NCBI GenBank assembly: GCA_902803455.1
Contig: CADCQC010000294.1
Span: 1 to 5,639, forward strand
Source: an uncultured Prevotellaceae bacterium
GTDB taxonomy: Bacteria > Bacteroidota > Bacteroidia > Bacteroidales > Bacteroidaceae
Direction: 5' to 3'
Length of the DNA stretch: 5,639 bases
Below are positions 1 to 5,639 of this stretch, in pieces (positions within the stretch are counted from its first letter, which is position 1; every line of letters begins with the position of its first letter). Position numbers and translations under genes: made by a program. The notes under the pieces are model-generated. The model worked only from the letters and a program-made list of their open reading frames with translations, had not been told where the DNA came from and searched no databases.

Positions 1-1006
1 AGATACCGTCGGCATTGATCTTCGCCTTGATGTTTCTATCAGCAGAACAAGACACACCCATACCGATGGGGCATGAGGCACCATGTCGGGGCAGTCTGAC
101 CACGCGGATGTCGTGGGCCAGGTATTTGCCGCCAAACTGTGCTCCAAGACCGATTTTCTGTGCTTCCACGAGCAGTTTCTTCTCCAGGTCCACATCACGG
201 AAGGCGCGACCGGTCTCATCACCTGTCGTGGGCAGTCCGTCGTAGTACTTGATGCTGGCGAGTTTCACGGTGAGAAGGTTTTTCTCTGCCGATGTGCCGC
301 CGATGACGAAGGCGATGTGATAGGGCGGGCATGCTGCCGTACCCAGCGACTTCATCTTCTCCACAAGGAAGGGCAACAAGGTGCTCTCGTTTTGGATCGT
401 GGCTTTCGTCATGGGGTAGAAATAGGTCTTGTTGGCTGAACCGCCACCTTTGGCCACCATGACGAAGCGGTATTCCATGCCCTCTACCGCCTCGATGTCG
501 ATCTGTGCGGGCAGGTTGCAGCGGGTATTCACCTCATCATACATATTGAGCGGAGCGTTCTGCGAGTAGCGCAGGTTGTCTTGTGTGAAGGTGTTGTAGA
601 CACCGAGGCTCAGGGCCTCCTCGTCCTCAAAGCCTGTCCACACCTGTTGGCCTTTCTCACCATGGATGATGGCCGTGCCGGTGTCCTGGCAGAAGGGCAG
701 TATACCTTTGCAGGCCACCTCAGCATTGCGGAGGAACTGCAAGGCCACATATTTGTCGTTTTCGCTGGCTTCAGGGTCGCGGAGCACGGCAGCCACCTGC
801 TCGTTGTGCTCACGGCGCAGTTTGAACTCCACATCGTGGAAGGCCTCTTGTGCAAGCAGTGTCAGTGCTTCCTTGGAGACTTTCAGGATGGGATGTCCTT
901 CGAAATCACCCACGCTGACGCCCTCGCGCGACAGCAGCCGGTATTCGGTCTTGTCCTCGCCCAGTTGGAACATGGGCGCATACTTGAATTCTGGTGTTTT
1001 TGCCAT
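1..1006 (-). CDS. fumA: Class I fumarate hydratase, [4Fe-4S] type (3' end cut by window edge)
   Basis: Reversible hydration of fumarate to L-malate in the cytoplasm. In Bacteroidales this reaction serves the reductive branch that makes succinate and propionate. The frame is open from ATG at 1006 to the window edge, giving 335 residues of a family usually near 545, so roughly the last 210 are missing. The protein starts MAKTPEFKYAPMFQLG, a typical Bacteroidales fumarase N-terminus, which supports this start. Visible motifs are PFCQDTGTAI (about 104-113), NLPAQIDI (164-171), AKGGGSANKT (185-194), GTAACPPYHIAFVIGGTSAE (222-241), GAQFGGKY (288-295) and HGASCPIGMGVSCSADRN (308-325). Cys106, Cys226 and Cys320 align by position and context with the three cluster ligands of E. 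coli FumA (105, 224, 318). Solvent-exposed clusters of this type are oxygen-sensitive. There is no Shine-Dalgarno: an A/T-rich tandem repeat ends 5 bp before the ATG. The fumA symbol is by similarity to the class; fumA/fumB naming is arbitrary in this group. Confidence 0.95.
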   Translation of the reverse strand, partial: MAKTPEFKYAPMFQLGEDKTEYRLLSREGVSVGDFEGHPILKVSKEALTLLAQEAFHDVEFKLRREHNEQVAAVLRDPEASENDKYVALQFLRNAEVACKGILPFCQDTGTAIIHGEKGQQVWTGFEDEEALSLGVYNTFTQDNLRYSQNAPLNMYDEVNTRCNLPAQIDIEAVEGMEYRFVMVAKGGGSANKTYFYPMTKATIQNESTLLPFLVEKMKSLGTAACPPYHIAFVIGGTSAEKNLLTVKLASIKYYDGLPTTGDETGRAFRDVDLEKKLLVEAQKIGLGAQFGGKYLAHDIRVVRLPRHGASCPIGMGVSCSADRNIKAKINADGI

Positions 1007-1011
1007 AATGT

Positions 1012-1100
1012 GATAGATTTTATAGATTAAAGAGATTTATAGATTTTATAAAATTAAGAGATTCTATAACTTTAAGAGATTCTATAGTTGAAAGAGACAG
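1012..1100. repeat. A/T-rich degenerate 9/18-bp tandem repeat filling the M16-fumarase gap
   Basis: Read on the plus strand, units start at 1012, 1021, 1030, 1038, 1047, 1056, 1065, 1074, 1083 and 1092. All are 9 bp except the one at 1030, which is 8 bp. Two half-units recur. The first is TATAGATTT-like (1012, 1021, 1038, and more loosely 1047, 1065, 1083). The second is AAGAGATTC (1056 and 1074 exact; 1030 lacks the C; 1092 is AAGAGACAG). From 1047 on they alternate as three 18-bp units. A 12-bp perfect palindrome, ATTTTATAAAAT, lies at 1043-1054. The whole gap 1007-1103 has 22 G+C of 97. On the gene strand the array begins 3 bp after the peptidase stop and ends 5 bp before the fumarase ATG, so it forms nearly all of any leader used by the fumarase. 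I do not recognise it as a named repeat family. A role as spacer, translation leader or variable-number tuner is inference. Confidence 0.85.
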
Positions 1101-1103
1101 GGA

Positions 1104-4007
1104 TCAATATCCGAAGATCTGTTTGGTGGTGAGCCGGTGGATCGGACCGATTTTCTCCAAAGCCTTCATGTCGAGTTCCTTCTCATCACCGAGGATGATG
1201 TATTTATAGGTTTTTCCCACCATATTCTTTTTTTCGAAATTGACCACATCTTGCAATGTGATCCCAGGCAAAGCCTTGTAAACACGTTCGTTGAGGTCGA
1301 AGTCGAAGCCTCTCAATTTGGCGTTGTAGTAAGCGTTGAGCACGCCGAATTTGGTGGTGCGTGCTGTCTGCAGACTCTTCATGGCACTCTGTTTGGCGAT
1401 GTCGAAAGAGGCCTGGCTCTGCGGGATGGTGTCGAGGATTTGGTTGAACACCTTGATGCAGTCCATCATCTTGTCGTTTTGTGAGACGATATAGGTGAGG
1501 TAATATTCAGGGTGGTTGAGCCTGAACGGAGTGCTGTATTGTGCCATGGCGCTGTAGGCCAGTCCGCGGCTCTCACGCAGTTCCTGGAAGACGATGGTGT
1601 TCATGCCACCTCCGAAATACTCGTTGAACAACATGCGGATGGGCGACTCGTCGAGATTGAATTTCTTCCCCTCGTTGTGGTATTGAATCATATAGATGTT
1701 CTTGGCCTCATAGGGAGCGATATACACCTCGTTGGTGGGAGTGAGTTGCTCGGTGTATTCCTTTCCTGGAGCGATGGGCAAGAGTTTCTTGGTGGTCTTG
1801 TGGAGTTTGGTGACTGTCTTGTCGAGTTCTTTCTGGCTCATCGGACCGTAATACATCACGGTGTGCTTCATCTTCTTCAGGTCGGAGATGAGGTTGAGGA
1901 AATGCTGTGGCTCTGCGGCGTTGAGTTCCTCTATGCTTCTGATGTTGAGGGTGGGGTTGTAGGAGCCGTAGGTCACATAATTGCGGAGGGCACTGAAATT
2001 GGCGCTTTGGTTTTTCTTGTTGTCCTCGCGGCTTTTTGCCAGCAGACTGACATATTGTGTCCATGATGTCTTGTCGGCCTTGGCGTTTTGCAGCAGGTCC
2101 TCGAGCAGTGCGAGTGCCTCCGGCATCTTCTCGCTGAGTCCGGTGAGCGAGATGGTGGTGTTGTAACTGCCCACGCTGATGTTGTAGTCGCAGGCGAGTT
2201 CATAGAATGCCTGTTTCACCTCACCCACACTCTTCTTGTCGGTGCCGATATACTCCATATAGGAAGGTCCGTAGTCATAGTCTACGTTGTTCTCGTTGCC
2301 GAGGTCGTATCTGAAGGCCAGTGTGAAGAGGCCGTCCTCGTCGTTGTGCTTGTAGAGCAGTGGCAGTCCGCGCTTGGTGGTGGCGATGGTGAGGTCTTTC
2401 TCGAAGTCGAGGAATCTCGGTTGTATGGGCTTGACATACGTGTTTTTGATCTCGTTGAGGAACTGGCTCGACAATTCCCTGTTGGTGGGGATGGCGGTGA
2501 TCTCCGGTTTCTCGATTTTCACCTGCGTGGAATCCGTCCCTGTCCGTTTATAGATGCAGACATAGTTGTTGCTTCCCAGATATTTGTTGGCAAAGTCCAC
2601 CACATCTTGTTTGGTGATTTTCGAGATACGATCTATGTAGTTGGCCACGTTCTCCCATTTCTCTCCATAGATGAAGGCATCGACCATCAGTCCCGTGCGG
2701 TTTCTGTTGTTTTGGATATTGCGGTAGAAATTCACCTTGGCGTTGTTGACCACGGCGGGCAGCAGCTTTTCGTCAAACTCACCCCGTTTGAGTTTCTCCA
2801 CTTCATCCAGGAGCAGTGCCCTCACCTCTTCGAGTGTCTGGTTATCCTTGGGGTATCCGTAGAGCACAAATGGAGAATAGTCGGTCATCTCATCGGTCAG
2901 GCATCCTGCCGCCATGACCTTCATCTTCTGCTCGAGGTCTACCTCGAAGAGTCCGCATTTGCCGTTGGCCAGCAGGTTGCTGATGATGTTGAGCGTGTCG
3001 GTCTGTCCGCTGTTGGCCTTTCCGAACCGCCATCCCATCATGAGATATTCGGCCTCTTTTCCGATGACCGTCGTGTCCTGAGGTGAGGTGATGGGTTTGA
3101 GCGGAGCGAACTGCGGGATGGAAAGGTTGTCGCTCCGTTTCCAGGAACCGAAATATTTGTCGATGATAGCGATCACCTCTTCGGGGTTGAAATCGCCCGC
3201 CATACAGATTGCTACGTTGTTGGGCACATAGTAGCGCTTGAAGTAATTCTTGATGTTGGTGATCGACGGATTTTTCAGGTGCTCCTGGGTACCGATGGTG
3301 GTCTGCGTGCCATAGGGGTGGGTGGGGAAGAGTTTGGCGTAGAGCGCTTCCCACATTTTACGCTGGTCCTGTGCCATACCGATGTTTTTCTCCTCGTAGA
3401 CAGCCTCTAGTTCGGTGTGGAAACCACGGATGACCATGTTCTGGAACCTGTCGGACTGCACGCGTGCCCAGTTCTCGATCTCATTCGACGGGATATTCTC
3501 CACGTAACAGGTGACATCGTTGCTGGTATAGGCATTGGTGCCCTCGCTGCCGATGGCCGACATCAGTTTGTCGTACTCGTTGGGGATGAAATACTGTGCA
3601 GCCAGTTGCGACACGCTGTCGATCTCATGGTAAGCCTTTTTGCGTTGTGCGGGATCGGTGAGCGTGCGGTAGACCTCGTAGCGGGCCTCGATATCGTCGC
3701 GAAAGGGCTTCTCCTTCTCGTGGTCGGTGACGCCAAACTGCTTGGTGCCTTTAAACATGAGATGCTCCAGATAGTGAGCCAGTCCGGTGGTCTCGGCGGG
3801 GTCGTTTCTCGAACCCGTCCTGACGGCGATATTGGCCTGCAGCCTCGGCTTCTCGTTGTTGACCGACAGATAGACCGTGAGTCCGTTGTCAAGGGTGTAG
3901 ATGCGTGTTTTGGTAAGGTCACCCGGCACGGTGACGTATTTGTAATCCTTGGCGCTGACGCATACCGTAGCCATCAGGCATATCAGGAGAAAAAATGCTT
4001 TTTTCAT
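1104..4007 (-). CDS. Exported two-half M16 (insulinase/pitrilysin-type) zinc metallopeptidase
   Basis: Predicted endopeptidase acting on peptides or unfolded proteins outside the cytoplasm; the substrate is unknown. Complete, 967 residues, ATG at 4007 and TGA at 1106-1104. Residues 1-19 form a signal peptide (MKK, hydrophobic core, VSA before Lys20). Cys17 is preceded by Val, so a lipobox is unlikely and periplasmic release is favoured over lipoprotein anchoring. The first M16 domain (about 36-215) holds the inverted zinc motif HYLEH: His78 and His82 bind zinc and Glu81 is the catalytic base. The distal ligand is most likely Glu206 in AVYEE, matching Glu189 of human insulysin, with Glu199 as the conserved upstream Glu. 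An M16_C-like domain follows (about 245-425). The second half repeats the fold, but SYMEY (582-586) stands where HxxEH would be, so it is probably non-catalytic. ELRESRGLAYS (809-819) is the usual C-terminal-domain motif with its Arg and Tyr. Pairing of an active and an inactive half is normal for this family. It sits 75 bp downstream of DUF4954 behind a 12-bp repeat, and no Shine-Dalgarno is visible. Confidence 0.95.
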   Translation of the reverse strand: MKKAFFLLICLMATVCVSAKDYKYVTVPGDLTKTRIYTLDNGLTVYLSVNNEKPRLQANIAVRTGSRNDPAETTGLAHYLEHLMFKGTKQFGVTDHEKEKPFRDDIEARYEVYRTLTDPAQRKKAYHEIDSVSQLAAQYFIPNEYDKLMSAIGSEGTNAYTSNDVTCYVENIPSNEIENWARVQSDRFQNMVIRGFHTELEAVYEEKNIGMAQDQRKMWEALYAKLFPTHPYGTQTTIGTQEHLKNPSITNIKNYFKRYYVPNNVAICMAGDFNPEEVIAIIDKYFGSWKRSDNLSIPQFAPLKPITSPQDTTVIGKEAEYLMMGWRFGKANSGQTDTLNIISNLLANGKCGLFEVDLEQKMKVMAAGCLTDEMTDYSPFVLYGYPKDNQTLEEVRALLLDEVEKLKRGEFDEKLLPAVVNNAKVNFYRNIQNNRNRTGLMVDAFIYGEKWENVANYIDRISKITKQDVVDFANKYLGSNNYVCIYKRTGTDSTQVKIEKPEITAIPTNRELSSQFLNEIKNTYVKPIQPRFLDFEKDLTIATTKRGLPLLYKHNDEDGLFTLAFRYDLGNENNVDYDYGPSYMEYIGTDKKSVGEVKQAFYELACDYNISVGSYNTTISLTGLSEKMPEALALLEDLLQNAKADKTSWTQYVSLLAKSREDNKKNQSANFSALRNYVTYGSYNPTLNIRSIEELNAAEPQHFLNLISDLKKMKHTVMYYGPMSQKELDKTVTKLHKTTKKLLPIAPGKEYTEQLTPTNEVYIAPYEAKNIYMIQYHNEGKKFNLDESPIRMLFNEYFGGGMNTIVFQELRESRGLAYSAMAQYSTPFRLNHPEYYLTYIVSQNDKMMDCIKVFNQILDTIPQSQASFDIAKQSAMKSLQTARTTKFGVLNAYYNAKLRGFDFDLNERVYKALPGITLQDVVNFEKKNMVGKTYKYIILGDEKELDMKALEKIGPIHRLTTKQIFGY

Positions 4008-4020
4008 GTGTATCTGCTTT

Positions 4021-4092
4021 TGTTTCTCAAATGATTACTTAAATATAAACTCAAATGATTCCTCAAGTAAATGCTCAAATATTTACTCAAAT
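4021..4092. repeat. Six-unit 12-bp tandem repeat overlapping the DUF4954 stop and leading into the M16 gene
   Basis: Six contiguous 12-bp units in perfect register start at 4021, 4033, 4045, 4057, 4069 and 4081. On the plus strand each ends in CTCAAAT or a close variant (TTAAAT in unit 4033, CTCAAGT in unit 4057); the first five bases vary. On the gene strand the core reads ATTTGAG. Units 4033 and 4057 both begin GATT, which suggests a 24-bp higher-order period. G+C is 17 of 72. The unit at 4081-4092 contains the last two codons and the TAA of DUF4954, so the repeat starts inside the gene. The array ends 13 bp before the M16 ATG; the remaining leader (4008-4020) reads AAAGCAGATACAC on the gene strand and has no Shine-Dalgarno. 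I do not recognise the repeat as a named family. Confidence 0.88.
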
Positions 4093-5639
4093 TTGTTCTC
4101 GTTTTCAAATTCCATTTCCTTGTCCAGTTGTCCGAGGAAATTGTTGAGCACCTCGATATCGACATCTCCGAGGGCATATTCTTTCTCCGCATCTCTTCTG
4201 ATCTCAGAGATCCATTTTCTGCGGGCGAAGATATAGTCTTCATGGATCCGTTTGGCATCCTCTTCGGTGAGCGTCTCGATACCGTAATAGTCAAGGATCA
4301 TGCGGTAGGCCCATGTCCAGCGGTATTCGGAGTAGTTCTGGTGAATTTCGGTGAATCTGTCGAGCACCTCATAGATGTCGAGGATGGTGCCGTTCTTGAT
4401 GTCCTCGATGAGTCGGTTCTCTTCTGTCTCAGGCAGGAGAAGACCGGAGAGGTCGATCCATTTTCCGGTGCCGATAGGACTCTTGGGCAGTTCGAGTTTG
4501 TGTCTCTTCAGCACGGCCCCCATGAAGATGTGGAGCGCCATGTCATAGAGTTCGATGCCCAGTCTGAGGTGGTTGGCCTTGATCACATATTCGTGATAGT
4601 TGTAGGTCGACACTTTCTCGCCCGATGCCTCTCTGAGTTTCTCAAGCACCTTCTTGCCCTCGAGGATCTCTCCGACGGAGAACGGACTGAGCCAGTCGAA
4701 GTTGACGATACTCTTCTGTCCGCTATGCGGTCTCATGTCACGCTTGGGCCATTTGCGGATGTCGCGGTAGAGCCCCACGGTGGTGATGTTGCGGGCAGGG
4801 TTGAGGTACATGGTGTCGCCGTAGGCGATGAGGTAAGAGAAGGGCAGGTCGCGGGTGTCGGGGTGGTACATCAGTTTTCCGAAGCAGACGGAGAACGTGC
4901 CGATCTGTGCGGGCATAAGGATGTAGGCGCCGCTGGCCGTCTTGGTGCCTCTCTCGAGGGTGCCGTAGTGCATCGGGCCCATCTTGTAGGCATGGTTGCT
5001 GAAATTGGTGGCCGACCCGGCGTTGTAGAAGGAGAACATTCCGCCGATGAGGAGCGAACTCTTATGGTGGCTGGCCGAGAACGGTCCGCAGAAAGCGGCG
5101 CAGGCCTCACCGTTGGACATGAAACTATTGGCGAAGAAGATGCTGCTCTCAGCAGCGAATCCGTTGGTGATCTGACAAGCCTCACCGACGAAGCAGTTCT
5201 CCAGTTTCACGCTGTTGAGGATCGAACTGCCGTCATAGATGATGGAGTTTTCGCAGATGACACCCGATCCGATATAGACGCTGGCCTCTGGTATGCTCTT
5301 GATGGAACAGTCGCTGAGTCGGCAGGCGCCGATCACCTCGCAGTCGTCGTTGATGTGTGTGTTGGTGACCTCTCCTGTGTTGATCACCTTTACGCGGTTG
5401 CCGAAAGTGCCTCTTGGCGGCACGCTGGCCTCCACCTCTTTTTTCACCAGGTCGACGATGGTGCTGATGAGTTGCTTGTCGTTGTGGTGGTTGACCATGA
5501 GTGCGGCGAGTTGGCTGGTGAGTCCGTCGAAGAGGATCACATTGCCGTCGCCCACCTCGTTGAGCACGGAGATGAGGTTGCCCTCACCGAAGGTGGCGCC
5601 CTCGGTGGTCTCGATGGTGTTGACGTTGCTGATATAGCA
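4083..5639 (-). CDS. DUF4954-family beta-helix protein (5' end cut by window edge)
   Basis: Function unknown. The frame is open from the right window edge to TAA at 4085-4083, giving 518 residues. I recall family members of about 650 residues, so roughly 130-150 N-terminal residues lie outside. A GTG at 5567 could be mistaken for a start, but 24 codons of family-like sequence precede it (CYISNVNTIETTEGATFGEG), so the gene begins beyond the window. Numbering from the first visible residue, about 84-200 show hexapeptide-like turns (CEVIGA, VYIGSGVICENS, CFVGEACQITNG) as in left-handed beta-helix proteins such as LpxA-type acyltransferases and sugar nucleotidyltransferases. About 200-330 is a conserved G/P-rich stretch (KMGPMHYGTLERGTKTASGA). 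The last 180 or so residues are charged and helical. All ten visible Cys lie in the first 252 residues. No signal peptide can be assessed. The family call rests on recognition of the sequence; any enzymatic role, for example nucleotide-sugar chemistry, is speculation. The C-terminal FENENKFE merges into the 12-bp repeat. Confidence 0.85.
   Translation of the reverse strand, partial: CYISNVNTIETTEGATFGEGNLISVLNEVGDGNVILFDGLTSQLAALMVNHHNDKQLISTIVDLVKKEVEASVPPRGTFGNRVKVINTGEVTNTHINDDCEVIGACRLSDCSIKSIPEASVYIGSGVICENSIIYDGSSILNSVKLENCFVGEACQITNGFAAESSIFFANSFMSNGEACAAFCGPFSASHHKSSLLIGGMFSFYNAGSATNFSNHAYKMGPMHYGTLERGTKTASGAYILMPAQIGTFSVCFGKLMYHPDTRDLPFSYLIAYGDTMYLNPARNITTVGLYRDIRKWPKRDMRPHSGQKSIVNFDWLSPFSVGEILEGKKVLEKLREASGEKVSTYNYHEYVIKANHLRLGIELYDMALHIFMGAVLKRHKLELPKSPIGTGKWIDLSGLLLPETEENRLIEDIKNGTILDIYEVLDRFTEIHQNYSEYRWTWAYRMILDYYGIETLTEEDAKRIHEDYIFARRKWISEIRRDAEKEYALGDVDIEVLNNFLGQLDKEMEFENENKFE

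Noticed and set aside
1043..1054. Perfect 12-bp palindrome ATTTTATAAAAT as an operator or terminator
   Set aside because: All A/T, with no loop-sized spacer, no G+C stem and no following T-run. It arises at the junction of repeat units, so it is recorded as part of the repeat only.
1007..1103. CRISPR-like array
   Set aside because: Units are 9-18 bp, directly adjacent and degenerate, with no unique spacers of constant length and no cas genes nearby.
2088..3086. A 332-codon plus-strand open frame, with other long plus-strand frames at 1512-2066 and 3417-4034
   Set aside because: They lie wholly or almost wholly antisense to the M16 peptidase gene, which has clear family motifs. Their products are Val/Leu/His-rich with no recognisable domain, as expected for mirror frames of G+C-rich codons.
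4040..4047. TATATTTA on the minus strand, one mismatch from the Bacteroides -7 promoter element TAnnTTTG
   Set aside because: The nearest upstream TTTG lies 28 bp away, not the usual 19-21 bp, and such strings are expected by chance inside an A/T-rich repeat. The same applies to TAATTTTA in the other gap.
4004..4294. A 96-codon minus-strand frame running through the 12-bp array into the M16 start
   Set aside because: It overlaps the DUF4954 C-terminus in another frame, and its repetitive tail (YLSIYLRNHLSLYLSN) is simply the 12-bp repeat translated. No independent evidence of a gene.
5565..5567. GTG as the start of the DUF4954 gene
   Set aside because: The same frame continues upstream to the window edge with conserved-looking family sequence, so this GTG is an internal Val codon.

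Overview
The window looks like a chromosomal segment from an anaerobic member of the Bacteroidales, most likely Prevotellaceae. Three things point there: a DUF4954 protein (a family I know from Bacteroidota), a typical gut-Bacteroidales class I fumarase, and start codons in A/T-rich leaders with no clear Shine-Dalgarno sequence. Genus is inference; no marker gene is present.

All three genes lie on the minus strand, so read from right to left. (1) 5639-4083: a DUF4954-family protein with a left-handed beta-helix-like middle, lacking its N-terminus because the window ends. (2) 4007-1104: a complete exported two-half M16 (insulinase/pitrilysin family) zinc peptidase of 967 residues, with an intact HxxEH site in the first half and a decayed one in the second. 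(3) 1006-1: the first 335 residues of an oxygen-sensitive [4Fe-4S] class I fumarate hydratase, cut by the left window edge. The genes are close (gaps of 75 and 97 bp) with no visible terminator hairpin between them, so co-transcription is possible but unproven. Their functions do not form an obvious pathway: the peptidase acts outside the cytoplasm, the fumarase in central carbon metabolism, and the role of DUF4954 is unknown.

The most unusual content is in the two gaps. Each is about 25% G+C against G+C-rich coding sequence, and each is almost entirely a degenerate short tandem repeat. The DUF4954-M16 gap carries six 12-bp units in perfect register (4021-4092), the first overlapping the DUF4954 stop codon. 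The M16-fumarase gap carries about ten 9-bp units, partly organised as 18-mers (1012-1100). The arrays are unrelated in sequence but share their layout: they start at or just after one stop codon, end 5-13 bp before the next start codon, have a period divisible by three, and stay open in the upstream gene's frame for 15 or 27 codons past its stop. This is the best candidate here for something undescribed. There are no RNA genes, insertion sequences, CRISPR arrays or attachment sites that I can support.
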